64,000 bases of DNA from Hydrogenophaga sp. (GCF_019264445.1 NZ_JAHVAB010000084.1:1-64000); one strand, 5' to 3'. Positions 30,650-40,890 are shown, numbered from the stretch's first letter. Numbers and translations: made by a program. Notes: generated from the letters alone by a model not told the origin.

Positions 30650-31215
30650 CGGTGGGCAGTGTTCGGTTTTTTGAGTGGAACGCTGTCGGCCGGGGCCGCG
30701 TGAATCAATCGTGTGCCGGCGATGGCGTCATGGAGGAACTGGCGCTGCGGATGGAAGCGCGAGAGCAGGGCCCAGATGACAATCCAGCCGCACAACAGCA
30801 CCGTCATCTCCCCGCCTGGCAGCCCTGCAAGGCCCGACACGGCCAAGGGCGGCAGCAACCAAAGCCACGCCACCAGGTACCGGAGCAAGGCACGGGCTTG
30901 CGTCAGCGGGTGGCCGGTGCGATCCACGACGCGGATGTGCCAGGTTTTCATGGCCAGTGTCTGACCTTTGGCCCAGAACCATGCGAAATAAATGCCGAAG
31001 ACCACGAACAGGAACGCCTGCTGCGCGTGTCGGTTGTCCAGGGCGTGGCGGGTCTGCGTGAGGGTTGAGAAGAGGTAGCCGGCGATGAACACAACGCCAA
31101 ACATCAGCATGCCCTCGTAGAGCCAGCAAGCCATGCGACGCCGCAGCGAAGGTGCCATGAGCGCAACGGCGGGGCTCGTGGAGGGTGAAGCAGAGGTGTG
31201 GATGTCAGCGGGCAT
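30646..31215 (-). CDS. RDD family membrane protein
   Basis: 189 residues from the ATG at 31215 (MPADIHTSA). Hydrophobic helices include YEGMLMFGVVFIAGYLF, AFLFVVFGIYFAWFW, YLVAWLWLLPPLAVSGLAG and MTVLLCGWIVIWALL. The segment KTWHIRVVDRTGHPLTQARALLRYLVAW and the RQFLHDAIAGTRLI C-terminal motif are typical of RDD proteins, whose role (some are ion exchangers) is poorly known. First gene of the RDD-dgkA-LOG operon; its stop overlaps the dgkA start by four bases. Confidence 0.85.
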   Translation of the reverse strand: MPADIHTSASPSTSPAVALMAPSLRRRMACWLYEGMLMFGVVFIAGYLFSTLTQTRHALDNRHAQQAFLFVVFGIYFAWFWAKGQTLAMKTWHIRVVDRTGHPLTQARALLRYLVAWLWLLPPLAVSGLAGLPGGEMTVLLCGWIVIWALLSRFHPQRQFLHDAIAGTRLIHAAPADSVPLKKPNTAHR

Positions 31216-31488
31216 GCGGCGTGAAAGGGGGCGGCAGATGGAGCGTTGAATTGTCTCATTGCGGCACGGCATGCAGGCTTTTTGACGGCAGCCGAATCCC
31301 GCCGCGCAGAAAAGCGGTGTTGCAGTGCGATAATCCGCGCTGCAATTCAAAACAAGGCAAACGGATCAGGGTCCGGCGGGGTATGTGTCCGCTCATGGCC
31401 ATTGGTCTCAAGTCTCGAAATCGCTTCACAAGAGCTGGTCAAGAGGCACCCAAGGTTTTTCGTCAGAGAAATTCTCGAAAGGTTCATC

Positions 31489-33264
31489 ATGGAAATCACC
31501 AAGGCCGAACTGGCCTCGGCTGCTGCCGCCTCTGGCGCAGCCACACAAGAACTCCGCGGCGCAGAAATCCTCATCAAGGCCCTCCAGGCCGAAGGTGTGA
31601 AGTACATCTGGGGCTATCCCGGCGGCGCCGTGCTCCACATCTACGACGCGTTCTACAAGCAAGACACCATCCAGCATGTGCTGGTGCGCCACGAACAGGC
31701 TGCCGTTCATGCGGCGGACGGTTACGCACGCGCCACGGGCGACGTGGGCGTGGCGCTTGTCACCTCCGGCCCGGGCGTGACCAATGCCATCACCGGCATT
31801 GCCACGGCCTACATGGACAGCATCCCGATGGTGATCGTCACCGGTCAGGTGCCCACTGCGGCCATCGGCCTTGACGCCTTCCAGGAGTGCGACACCGTCG
31901 GTATCACCCGTCCCATCGTCAAGCACAACTTCCTGGTGAAGGACGCGCGCGACATGGCCATGGTGATGAAGAAGGCATTTCACATCGCCCGCAGTGGTCG
32001 GCCGGGCCCGGTTGTGGTGGACATCCCGAAAGACGTGTCCTTCAACAAGGTGCCCTACAGCGGGTACCCCGAGTCTGTGGAAATGCGCTCCTACAACCCC
32101 GTGCGTAAAGGGCATGGCGGACAGATCCGCAAGGCGCTGCAATTGCTGCTGACGGCCAAGCGGCCCTATATCTACACCGGTGGCGGTGTGCTGCTGGGCA
32201 ATGCGACCAACGAGCTGCGCACCCTCGTGGACATGCTCGGCTACCCGGTGACGAACACGCTCATGGGCTTGGGCGCCTACCCCGCCTCCGATCGCAAGTT
32301 CCTCGGCATGCTGGGCATGCACGGGACGATCGAAGCCAACAATGCCATGCAGAACTGCGATGTGCTGCTGGCCGTGGGAGCGCGCTTTGACGACCGTGTG
32401 ATTGGCAACCCCAAGCACTTCGCTCAGAACGAACGCAAGATCATCCATATCGACATCGACCCGTCGAGCATTTCCAAGCGGGTCAAAGTGGACGTGCCGA
32501 TTGTGGGTGACGTGAAAGACGTGCTCACGGAGCTCATCAGCATGGTGCGCGAAAGCGCCGTTCGTCCCGATGAAAAGTCGCTGGCCGACTGGTGGACCAC
32601 CATCGAAGCCTGGCGCTCAAAAGACTGTCTGAAATACGACCGTGCGAACACGGACGTGATCAAACCGCAGTTTGTGGTCGAAACGCTTTGGAACATGACC
32701 AAAGACGCGGATACCTACATCACGTCTGACGTAGGCCAACACCAGATGTGGGCCGCGCAGTACTACCGTTTTGATGAACCGCGTCGCTGGATCAATTCGG
32801 GCGGTCTTGGCACCATGGGTGTGGGCATTCCTTACGCGATGGGCATCAAGCTGGCAAAGCCTGACAGCGAGGTCTTCTGCGTGACCGGGGAGGGCTCGGT
32901 GCAGATGTGCATTCAGGAGCTGTCGACCTGTCTGCAATACAACACGCCGATCAAGGTCGTGGCCCTGAACAACCGGTATCTCGGCATGGTGCGGCAGTGG
33001 CAGGAAATCGACTACGAAGGTCGGTACAGCCACAGCTACATGGACGCGTTGCCCAACTTCGTCAAGCTTGCGGAGGCTTATGGGCATGTCGGCATGCTGA
33101 TCGAGCGTCCCCAGGATGTGGAGCCCGCGCTGCGTGAGGCGCGCAAGCTCAAGGACCGCACGGTCTTCATGGACTTCCGCACCGACCCTACCGAGAACGT
33201 GTTCCCCATGGTTCAGGCGGGCAAAGGCATCACCGAGATGCTGCTCGGGTCCGAAGACCTCTGA
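31489..33264 (+). CDS. ilvB: Acetolactate synthase large subunit
   Basis: 591 residues from the ATG at 31489. A ThDP-dependent enzyme for the first common step of valine, leucine and isoleucine synthesis. Visible are the N-terminal GAEILIKALQAEGVKYIWGYPGGAVLHIYD with the following VRHEQAAVHAADGYARATG (catalytic Glu), the FAD/central domain GARFDDRVIGNPKHF, and the ThDP motif GEGSVQMCIQELSTCLQYNTPIKVVALNN. It belongs to the catabolite-insensitive, small-subunit-requiring class. A 273-base 5' region holds no branched-chain-rich leader peptide that I can find. The regulatory subunit gene follows. Confidence 0.96.
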   Translation: MEITKAELASAAAASGAATQELRGAEILIKALQAEGVKYIWGYPGGAVLHIYDAFYKQDTIQHVLVRHEQAAVHAADGYARATGDVGVALVTSGPGVTNAITGIATAYMDSIPMVIVTGQVPTAAIGLDAFQECDTVGITRPIVKHNFLVKDARDMAMVMKKAFHIARSGRPGPVVVDIPKDVSFNKVPYSGYPESVEMRSYNPVRKGHGGQIRKALQLLLTAKRPYIYTGGGVLLGNATNELRTLVDMLGYPVTNTLMGLGAYPASDRKFLGMLGMHGTIEANNAMQNCDVLLAVGARFDDRVIGNPKHFAQNERKIIHIDIDPSSISKRVKVDVPIVGDVKDVLTELISMVRESAVRPDEKSLADWWTTIEAWRSKDCLKYDRANTDVIKPQFVVETLWNMTKDADTYITSDVGQHQMWAAQYYRFDEPRRWINSGGLGTMGVGIPYAMGIKLAKPDSEVFCVTGEGSVQMCIQELSTCLQYNTPIKVVALNNRYLGMVRQWQEIDYEGRYSHSYMDALPNFVKLAEAYGHVGMLIERPQDVEPALREARKLKDRTVFMDFRTDPTENVFPMVQAGKGITEMLLGSEDL

Positions 33265-33272
33265 CCTCTCAC

Positions 33273-33297
33273 GAAGCGGCGAGGTCCTCGCCGCTTC
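33273..33297. repeat. 12-bp perfect hairpin between ilvB and ilvN
   Basis: GAAGCGGCGAGG (33273-33284) and CCTCGCCGCTTC (33286-33297) are perfect complements, separated by a single T, so about 11 pairs with a tight loop can form. No T-run follows, so it is not a typical terminator. It may set the ilvB:ilvN ratio through mRNA stability or partial termination; this is inference. Confidence 0.6.
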
Positions 33298-33376
33298 ATC
33301 CCTCAGACGAATCTATTGTCCGCCGAGCTCGCGCATTACCGTGCGCGAGGGAGGGCGGCGAAAAGAGGAATCGAAT

Positions 33377-33868
33377 ATGAAACACATCATTGCAGTACTG
33401 CTGGAAAACGAAGCCGGCGCCTTGTCCCGTGTGGTGGGGCTGTTCTCGGCCCGCGGCTACAACATCGAGTCGCTCACGGTGGCTCCTACCGAAGACCCCA
33501 GTCTCTCGCGCATGACCATTCAGACCACCGGGTCCGATGACGTCATCGAGCAGATCACCAAGCATCTCAATCGCCTGATCGAGGTGGTCAAGGTGGTGGA
33601 TCTCACGGAAGGCGCCTACACGGAGCGCGAGCTCATGATGGTCAAGGTGCGGGCCGTCGGCAAGGAGCGCGAGGAAATGAAGCGCATGGCCGACATCTTC
33701 CGTGGCCGCATCATCGACGTCACAGAGAAGAGCTACACCATCGAACTTACGGGTGACCAGAGCAAGAACGATGCTTTTCTGGAGGCGATTGATCGTTCAG
33801 CCATCCTGGAGACCGTGCGCACAGGCGCCAGTGGCATTGGCCGAGGTGAGAGAATCCTGCGCGTTTGA
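33377..33868 (+). CDS. ilvN: Acetolactate synthase small (regulatory) subunit
   Basis: 163 residues, matching E. coli IlvH in length. The N-terminal ACT domain begins MKHIIAVLLENEAGALSRVVGLFSARGYNIESLTVAPT, with the Gly and Asn residues that bind feedback-inhibiting valine. The C-terminal part (REEMKRMADIFRGRIIDVTEKSYTIELTG) is the usual second domain. It activates the large subunit and gives valine sensitivity. The 112-base gap after ilvB contains a strong hairpin, so the two may not be made at equal levels. Confidence 0.95.
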   Translation: MKHIIAVLLENEAGALSRVVGLFSARGYNIESLTVAPTEDPSLSRMTIQTTGSDDVIEQITKHLNRLIEVVKVVDLTEGAYTERELMMVKVRAVGKEREEMKRMADIFRGRIIDVTEKSYTIELTGDQSKNDAFLEAIDRSAILETVRTGASGIGRGERILRV

Positions 33869-33894
33869 AATTTTCGGGGCTCAGCCTTTCGCCC

Positions 33895-35027
<1,133 letters not shown>

Positions 35028-35061
35028 GTTTGCCTGACCGCGCGGCGCGCGGCCTATCGAC

Positions 35062-35092
35062 AAGGGTCACTTCGGTGGCCTTTGTTGTTTTT
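35062..35092 (+). terminator. Rho-independent terminator after ilvC
   Basis: AAGG-G-TCAC (35062-35070), a TTCG loop and GTGGCCTT (35075-35082) form an eight-pair stem with one bulged G, followed by TTGTTGTTTTT. It separates ilvC from pssA. Confidence 0.8.
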
Positions 35093-35196
35093 GGCGTGGC
35101 CGTTCACTGCCTTACACTGCGGCTTTCTGCGCAGATGGGCTGTCGCAGCGGGGCCTTGGCCCACCTTACGACACAGAAGCGAAGAGACACTCCTCC

Positions 35197-36006
35197 ATGC
35201 ATGACGGATCCGACCCCCAGATGACCCAGAGTGACGAGCGGCCTCGGCGACCCAAAGGCATCTACATGGTGCCGAACATGATCACGCTGGCCGCCCTTTT
35301 TGGCGGCTTCTATGCCGTTGTGATGGCTATGAATGGCCGCTACGACCTCGCCACAGTCGGCATCTTTGTGGCGATGGTGCTCGATAGCCTGGATGGTCGT
35401 GTGGCCCGACTGACCAATACCCAGAGCGCGTTTGGTGAGCAGATGGACTCGCTCTCAGACATGGTGTCCTTCGGTGCTGCGCCAGCGCTGATTGCGTACG
35501 AATGGACTCTGCGTGACATCGGTCGCTGGGGCTGGATCGCTGCATTTGTGTATTGCGCGTGCGCGGCCCTGCGATTGGCTCGGTTCAACGTGAACACTGC
35601 GGTGGTGGACAAGCGCTACTTTCAGGGGCTGCCGTCGCCTGCTGCCGCTGCGCTCGTTGCGGGTTTCATATGGCTTATGACCGAGCTGGCCATTCCTTCG
35701 CAGGATGTCACGTGGGCCATGTTCGTGATCACGCTCTACACGGGGTTGACGATGGTGACCAACGTCCCCTTCTACAGCTTCAAGGATCTGAGCCTGAAAA
35801 AGAGCGTGCCGTTTGCGGCGATCGTTCTTGTGGCGTTGGGCATTGCGGTGATCAACATTCACCCGCCGACGGTGCTGTTTGGACTTTTTGTCGTGTACGG
35901 CCTGTCGGGTTATGCGGTGTACTTTTGGCGCAAGGCAAAAGGGCGCCCGACGAGTGTCATCAGCACCTCAACCGATGAACCCGATGAGCGCGGGCTTCAC
36001 GATTGA
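35197..36006 (+). CDS. pssA: CDP-diacylglycerol-serine O-phosphatidyltransferase
   Basis: 269 residues from the ATG at 35197 (a second ATG at 35221 is possible). An integral membrane enzyme of phosphatidylserine synthesis. The CDP-alcohol phosphotransferase motif is complete: DSLDGRVARLTNTQSAFGEQ followed by MDSLSDMVSFG, with the spacing D-x2-D-G-x2-A-R-x8-G-x3-D-x3-D. Six or so hydrophobic helices follow. This is the type II (Bacillus-like) pssA, not the E. coli soluble type. It lies between ilvC and leuA, a common betaproteobacterial order. The leucine leader starts 45 bases after its stop. Confidence 0.95.
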   Translation: MHDGSDPQMTQSDERPRRPKGIYMVPNMITLAALFGGFYAVVMAMNGRYDLATVGIFVAMVLDSLDGRVARLTNTQSAFGEQMDSLSDMVSFGAAPALIAYEWTLRDIGRWGWIAAFVYCACAALRLARFNVNTAVVDKRYFQGLPSPAAAALVAGFIWLMTELAIPSQDVTWAMFVITLYTGLTMVTNVPFYSFKDLSLKKSVPFAAIVLVALGIAVINIHPPTVLFGLFVVYGLSGYAVYFWRKAKGRPTSVISTSTDEPDERGLHD

Positions 36007-36036
36007 GGCGATCCTTTATCTCGCCTCCGCTCCTTG

Positions 36037-36052
36037 TGGTACATTTTGCGCA
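36037..36052 (+). promoter_or_regulatory. Candidate extended -10 promoter for leucine leader transcript
   Basis: TGGTACATT (36037-36045) matches an extended -10 element (TG-N-TACATT). With normal six-base spacing transcription would start at A36052, which is the first base of the leader ATG. The -35 region is weak, as is usual for extended -10 promoters. No ribosome site precedes the ATG, consistent with a leaderless mRNA. Confidence 0.5.
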
Positions 36053-36108
36053 TGAGTTTCCTCGCGCTTGACCTACTACTGGATGTCCATCACGGGCACA
36101 CTTGGTAG
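36052..36108 (+). CDS. leuL: Leucine leader peptide of the leuA attenuator
   Basis: An 18-residue peptide, MSFLALDLLLDVHHGHTW, with five Leu codons. Three are consecutive (CTA CTA CTG, 36073-36081), and two of those are CTA, expected to be rare in a GC-rich genome. Nineteen bases after its TAG stop begins a strong terminator hairpin, then the leuA start. This is the classic layout of ribosome-mediated attenuation: charged tRNA-Leu lets the ribosome pass and the terminator forms, while leucine shortage stalls it at the CTA codons. There is no Shine-Dalgarno sequence; the promoter position suggests that the AUG is the 5' end of the mRNA. Confidence 0.82.
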   Translation: MSFLALDLLLDVHHGHTW

Positions 36109-36127
36109 CGCGCGCGCATTCCATTCA

Positions 36128-36167
36128 AAACGGCCCGTTTGCACCTGCAGCGGGCCGTTTGTTTTTT
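36128..36167 (+). terminator. Leucine attenuator terminator
   Basis: AAACGGCCCG (36128-36137) and CGGGCCGTTT (36151-36160) form a perfect ten-pair stem with a 13-base loop, followed by a T-rich tract (TTTGTTTTTT, 36158-36167). A competing pairing is visible: ACGGGC (36092-36097, inside the leader frame just after the Leu codons) is complementary to GCCCGT (36133-36138) in the 5' arm. Confidence 0.85.
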
Positions 36168-36202
36168 GGGGCTGCAGGTTTCCGTAACATCGAAAGAGCA
36201 CC

Positions 36203-37891
36203 ATGTTGAAGCAGCCGTCCACGAAGTACCCCGCATTTCGGCCGATCGGTCTCAAGGATCGCCAGTGGCCTGATGCCGTCATCACCCAGCCACCCGTCTG
36301 GCTGAGCACCGACCTGCGCGATGGCAATCAGGCGTTGATCGAACCGATGGACATCGAGCGAAAGATGCAGATGTTCGAGCTGCTGGTCAACATCGGCTTC
36401 AAGGAGATCGAGGTGGGGTTTCCCTCGGCCTCTCAAACCGAATTTGATTTCGTGCGGCGCCTGATCGACGAGGACCTTATTCCTGATGACGTCACGATCC
36501 AGGTGCTGACGCCAGCGCGCGAGTCGTTGATTGTTCGAACCTTTGATGCTTTAAGGGGCGCACCACGCGCCATCGTGCACCTCTACAACGCGGTTGCGCC
36601 TGTGATGCGTCGCGTGGTGCTGGGGATGGACGAAGACCAGATCGTGGAGTTGGCAACGACACATGCCCGCATGTTCCAGGAGCTTGCGGCGAAGCAACCG
36701 GATACCCGCTGGACCTTCCAGTACTCGCCCGAGATGTTTTCGGGCACCGAATTGGCGTTCTCCAAACGGGTGGTCGATGCAGTTACAGCGGTGTGGCAAC
36801 CCAGCGTTGATCACAAATGCATCATCAATCTGCCATCGACGGTGGAGCACAGCACGCCCAACATCTTTGCCGACATGATCGAGTGGATGCATCGCCACCT
36901 TGAGCGTCGCGAGGCCATCGTGCTGTCCGTTCACCCGCACAACGACCGTGGAACCGGCACAGCCGCTGGTGAGTTTGCACTGATGGCCGGAGCAGATCGC
37001 CTTGAGGGCTGTCTTTTTGGCAGTGGAGAGCGCACAGGCAACCTCGATCTCGTCAATGTGGCTCTGAATCTCTACACGCAGGGCGTTTCACCCGGGCTTG
37101 ATTTCTCTGACATCGATGAAGTCAGGCGGATCGCCGAGCGGTGCAACCAGTTGCCCGTGCACTGTCGTCACCCCTACGTGGGCGAGCTGGTGTACACCTC
37201 GTTCTCCGGGTCTCACCAGGATGCGATTCGCAAGGCCTTCGCGGCACAACGCGATGGTGATGCCTGGAGCATTCCCTACCTTCCTGTCGATCCGAAAGAT
37301 CTTGGTCGCAGCTATGAGGCGGTGATCCGAGTCAACAGCCAGTCGGGGAAGGGCGGGATTGCCTATTTGCTGGAGAGCGAATATGGGCTGGAGTTGCCAC
37401 GTCGGTTGCAGATCGAGTTCAGCCAGTTGGTGCAGGCTGTGATGGATGCCAATGGCAAAGAGCTGTCAGCGCCTGACCTTTGGCATATCTTTGACCGCGA
37501 ATATGGTCTCACTCAAGCGCTTGCCCTTGATCAACCCGTGATGCAAGATGCGCAGCACCAGAAGGTTCGCGTCACCACGCGTGTGCCTATGGCAGGTGAG
37601 CTGGTGTTCGTGGACGGTGTGGGCAACGGTCCCATCGATGCGTTTGTGAATGGGCTCAACGCGGCCTTGGGTTGCCATTTGCGTGTACTGGACTATCACG
37701 AGCATGCTGTAGGCGAGGGTGCGACGGCCCGTGCCGCGGCTTACGTCGAAATCAGCGTGGACGGAAAGCCTGCGCGCTTTGGGGTAGGCATGGATGCCAA
37801 CATCGTTTCCGCATCCTTCAAAGCGATCGTGTCCGGTTTGCAGCGCGCCTCGGCCGCTCGTTCCCCTGTATCTGAAGTCCAGGCTGCCTGA
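36203..37891 (+). CDS. leuA: 2-isopropylmalate synthase, long (type 2) form
   Basis: 562 residues. It catalyses the first committed step of leucine synthesis. The N-terminus [15 protein letters not shown] before the DRQWPD segment, the [27 protein letters not shown] catalytic region and the [38 protein letters not shown] metal/substrate block mark the LeuA type found in actinobacteria and fungi and in many betaproteobacteria. The C-terminal regulatory domain (residues ~430-550) is present. It is preceded by the leucine attenuator and followed 39 bases later by a second, distinct leuA. Confidence 0.93.
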   Translation: MLKQPSTKYPAFRPIGLKDRQWPDAVITQPPVWLSTDLRDGNQALIEPMDIERKMQMFELLVNIGFKEIEVGFPSASQTEFDFVRRLIDEDLIPDDVTIQVLTPARESLIVRTFDALRGAPRAIVHLYNAVAPVMRRVVLGMDEDQIVELATTHARMFQELAAKQPDTRWTFQYSPEMFSGTELAFSKRVVDAVTAVWQPSVDHKCIINLPSTVEHSTPNIFADMIEWMHRHLERREAIVLSVHPHNDRGTGTAAGEFALMAGADRLEGCLFGSGERTGNLDLVNVALNLYTQGVSPGLDFSDIDEVRRIAERCNQLPVHCRHPYVGELVYTSFSGSHQDAIRKAFAAQRDGDAWSIPYLPVDPKDLGRSYEAVIRVNSQSGKGGIAYLLESEYGLELPRRLQIEFSQLVQAVMDANGKELSAPDLWHIFDREYGLTQALALDQPVMQDAQHQKVRVTTRVPMAGELVFVDGVGNGPIDAFVNGLNAALGCHLRVLDYHEHAVGEGATARAAAYVEISVDGKPARFGVGMDANIVSASFKAIVSGLQRASAARSPVSEVQAA

Positions 37892-37930
37892 GGCCAGCCA
37901 GTTTTCCAATTCCTCACCACGGAGTGCTTT

Positions 37931-39472
37931 ATGAGCGACAAACTCATCATTTTTGACACCACCTTGCGCGATGGCGAGCAGTCGCCTGGGGCATCCATGA
38001 CCAAGGACGAGAAGTTGCGCATCGCGCGCCAGCTCGAACGTCTCAAGGTGGACGTGATCGAAGCGGGTTTCGCCGCGAGTTCCAACGGCGATTTCGAATG
38101 CGTTCAGGCCATCGCAAACACCATCAAGGAATCGACCGTGTGCTCGCTGGCACGAGCGAACGATCGCGACATCGCAAGGGCGGCAGAGGCGCTCAAAGGA
38201 GCCCAGCGCGCCCGTATTCACACCTTTATTGCCACCAGCGCACTCCACATGGAGAAGAAGCTGCGCATGACGCCTGAGCAAGTGCTCGAGCAGGCTGTGC
38301 AATCGGTGCGCTTCGCCCGCAATCTGGTCAGTGATATCGAGTTCAGTCCAGAAGATGGCTATCGCAGCGACCCCGACTTTCTTTGCCGCGTGCTCGAGGC
38401 TGTCATCAACGAGGGTGCAACCACCCTGAACATCCCCGATACAGTGGGCTATGCGATTCCCGAGCTCTACGGTGAGTTCATCCGCAATCTGCGCGAACGC
38501 ATTCCAAACGCCGACAAGGCCATCTGGTCGGTGCACTGCCATAACGATCTGGGCATGGCGGTTGCAAACTCACTGGCCGGCGTGAAGATCGGTGGCGCGC
38601 GTCAAGTCGAGTGCACGATCAACGGCCTGGGTGAGCGCGCGGGCAATTGTTCCCTGGAAGAAATCGTTATGGCCGTGCGCACACGGCGGGATTATTTTGG
38701 TCTTGATGTGGGGGTTGACGCGACGCAGATCGTGCCTGCCAGCCGCATGGTCAGCCAGACCACGGGCTTTGTCGTCCAGCCGAACAAGGCGGTGGTCGGT
38801 GCAAACGCCTTTGCGCACGCCAGTGGCATCCACCAGGACGGCGTTCTCAAGGCGCGCGATACGTACGAAATCATGCGCGCAGAAGACGTGGGCTGGAGCG
38901 CCAACAAGATCGTGTTGGGCAAACTCAGTGGCCGCAACGCATTCAAGCAACGGCTGCAGGATCTCGGCATCGAGATGGAGTCCGAGAGCGAGATCAACAC
39001 CGCCTTCGCCGCGTTCAAGGAGCTGGCTGACCGCAAGAGCGAAATCTTTGACGAGGACATCCTCGCGCTGTGCAGCGACGAAAGTGTGACCGCAGAAAAG
39101 GAGCAGTACGGACTGGTGTCGCTCAAACAGCGCAGTGAAACCGGGGAGCGCCCTCATGCGTGCGTGGTGTTCAGCGTGAACGGCAAGGAGATCCAAGGGG
39201 AAAGCGATGGCAATGGTCCCGTCGATGCGTCCTTGAAAGCGATCGAAAACCACGTCAAGAGCGGCGCCGAACTCGTCCTGTACTCGGTCAATGCCATCAC
39301 CAGTGGTTCCACCGAGAGCCAGGGTGAGGTCACGGTGCGGCTGCAACACAGCGGCCGCGTGGTCAACGGCGTTGGCGCAGACCCCGACATTGTCGTGGCG
39401 TCGGCCAAGGCCTACCTGAGTGCTCTGAACAAGCTGCACAGCAAAGCCGACAGGGTGGCCGCACAAGGATAA
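37931..39472 (+). CDS. leuA: 2-isopropylmalate synthase, short (type 1) form
   Basis: 513 residues. This is the enterobacterial-type enzyme: [36 protein letters not shown] with the metal Asp, [48 protein letters not shown], and the C-terminal regulatory LeuA dimer domain ([43 protein letters not shown]). A GGAG ribosome site stands seven bases before the ATG. It would catalyse the same reaction as the gene just upstream but belongs to a clearly different subfamily. A citramalate synthase-like role cannot be excluded. Confidence 0.92.
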   Translation: MSDKLIIFDTTLRDGEQSPGASMTKDEKLRIARQLERLKVDVIEAGFAASSNGDFECVQAIANTIKESTVCSLARANDRDIARAAEALKGAQRARIHTFIATSALHMEKKLRMTPEQVLEQAVQSVRFARNLVSDIEFSPEDGYRSDPDFLCRVLEAVINEGATTLNIPDTVGYAIPELYGEFIRNLRERIPNADKAIWSVHCHNDLGMAVANSLAGVKIGGARQVECTINGLGERAGNCSLEEIVMAVRTRRDYFGLDVGVDATQIVPASRMVSQTTGFVVQPNKAVVGANAFAHASGIHQDGVLKARDTYEIMRAEDVGWSANKIVLGKLSGRNAFKQRLQDLGIEMESESEINTAFAAFKELADRKSEIFDEDILALCSDESVTAEKEQYGLVSLKQRSETGERPHACVVFSVNGKEIQGESDGNGPVDASLKAIENHVKSGAELVLYSVNAITSGSTESQGEVTVRLQHSGRVVNGVGADPDIVVASAKAYLSALNKLHSKADRVAAQG

Positions 39473-39586
39473 AAAAGCTATAAAAATCAGGAACTTAGTG
39501 ATTCATGCTTCTTGATCCGCAGAAATGACACCAAAAGTAGCATCTGTTCTACCGATCATTGAAGACAATATCCCAAGCTTTTGATA

Positions 39587-39615
39587 TTGCTAGTTTTTTT
39601 CTCAATGCCTATACT
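39587..39615 (+). promoter_or_regulatory. Sigma-70 promoter for the PBP7-like peptidase
   Basis: TTGCTA (39587-39592), a 17-base spacer and TATACT (39610-39615) make a good housekeeping promoter. It lies in an AT-rich island (about 39473-39615) that stands out from the GC-rich surroundings. The gene's ATG is at 39652. Confidence 0.7.
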
Positions 39616-39651
39616 CCACTCCTGCGCAATTCCCGTGGCTGGAGTGGACTC

Positions 39652-40824
39652 ATGATGATCACCGTCGATCGCTTTCGAAAAATCCTGGCGAGTGCCGCGG
39701 TGGCCGGTTGGGTGATGCTCGGCGTGATGCCCCTTCCCGCGCAAGCTGCCACCACCACCAAATCAGCAAAGAAGGTGGTCGTGGCGAAGAGCGCGCCGCC
39801 ACGCGCAGTGGCGGCTGCCAAAAAGGCTCAACCCAAAGTCGCGCAAAGCGCGAGCCGCAAGGCGGCGGTCGTGGCTGTGAAGCAGCCGCGCCGCGTCAAG
39901 GTTCAACTGGCTGCAGGCAAGTCGGGCACTCTGCACAAAGTGGCTGTGCAGCGCAAGGTGGCTCCTTCGGCCCAGCCTTCAGTGGTGCGCGCCGCTGTCG
40001 CGCCCAGGCTGTCTGAAGGTGAGCGGCAGGGCTTACGGTCCATGCTGGATCCGCTCGAACTCAATTCAAGCGTTGCACTGGTGGTCGATCAGGATACGAA
40101 TGAGGTGTTGTTCAGCAAGAACCACTCGGCCGTGTTGCCGATTGCCTCGCTCACCAAACTCATGACGGGGTTGGTGATCGCCGATGCCCATCTGAACATG
40201 CAGGAGATGATCACCATCACGCAGGAGGATGTGGACACCTACAAAGGCAGCAGTTCGCGGCTTGCGGTTGGTAGCACGCTCAGCCGCGGCGAAATGATGC
40301 ACCTGGCGCTGATGTCGAGCGAGAACCGGGCGGCCCATGCGCTCGGACGCACCTATCCTGGCGGCCTTTCTGAATTTGTGCGCCTGATGAACAAGAAGGC
40401 GAGCGAGATCGGCATGACCGACACCCGCTACGTGGAGCCAACGGGCCTCTCCAGTTCCAACCAGTCCAGCGCCCGTGACTTGGCCACGCTGGTATCCGTT
40501 GCTTACGAGCGCCCCATTCTTCGAAGCCTGTCGACGTCGCCCAGCTATGAAGTGGACTTGGGGCGCCGCACGCTGCACTACAACAACTCCAATGGCCTGA
40601 TCAAAAATCCCGCATGGGACATTGGTCTGCAAAAGACGGGTTACATCTCGGAAGCGGGTCGTTGCCTGGTGATGCAAGCCAAGGTGGCTGGTCGTCAACT
40701 CATCATGGTTTTTCTGGATTCGACCGGGAAGATGAGCCGAATGCAGGATGCAGAGCGTGTTCGACGTTGGGTCGAGGTGCAGACGAATGTGCATCCAGTC
40801 GCGCATGCAAGACCGCAAGGTTGA
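39652..40824 (+). CDS. pbpG: D-alanyl-D-alanine carboxypeptidase/endopeptidase (peptidase S11, PBP7-like)
   Basis: 390 residues from the ATG at 39652, with GGAG seven bases before. A signal peptide (ILASAAVAGWVMLGVMPLPAQA) directs export. A ~100-residue Lys/Ala/Val-rich basic region follows, then the catalytic domain with SxxK (Ser166, in IASLTKL), SxN (MSSENRAAHALG) and KTG (GLQKTGYISEAG). This is the low-molecular-mass PBP7/8 group that trims peptidoglycan cross-links. The basic region is unusually long for PbpG and may bind the wall or other anionic polymers (inference). Confidence 0.9.
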   Translation: MMITVDRFRKILASAAVAGWVMLGVMPLPAQAATTTKSAKKVVVAKSAPPRAVAAAKKAQPKVAQSASRKAAVVAVKQPRRVKVQLAAGKSGTLHKVAVQRKVAPSAQPSVVRAAVAPRLSEGERQGLRSMLDPLELNSSVALVVDQDTNEVLFSKNHSAVLPIASLTKLMTGLVIADAHLNMQEMITITQEDVDTYKGSSSRLAVGSTLSRGEMMHLALMSSENRAAHALGRTYPGGLSEFVRLMNKKASEIGMTDTRYVEPTGLSSSNQSSARDLATLVSVAYERPILRSLSTSPSYEVDLGRRTLHYNNSNGLIKNPAWDIGLQKTGYISEAGRCLVMQAKVAGRQLIMVFLDSTGKMSRMQDAERVRRWVEVQTNVHPVAHARPQG

Positions 40825-40841
40825 GCGCAGAGTTGCAATAG

Positions 40842-40868
40842 AAAAGGGCCCTAACGGGCCCTTTTTAT
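40842..40868 (+). terminator. Rho-independent terminator
   Basis: AAAAGGGCCC (40842-40851), a TAAC loop and GGGCCCTTTT (40856-40865) with a T-run. It ends the pbpG transcript; the A-run on the left could also serve the convergent IclR gene. Confidence 0.92.
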
Positions 40869-40890
40869 TTGCGGCTCCAGCGTGCCGATT

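Noticed and set aside
31216-31488. Search for an ilv leader peptide upstream of ilvB
   Set aside because: Short frames here are not enriched in Leu, Val or Ile codons and no terminator hairpin with T-run is present. A GATAAT at 31329-31334 lacks a good -35.
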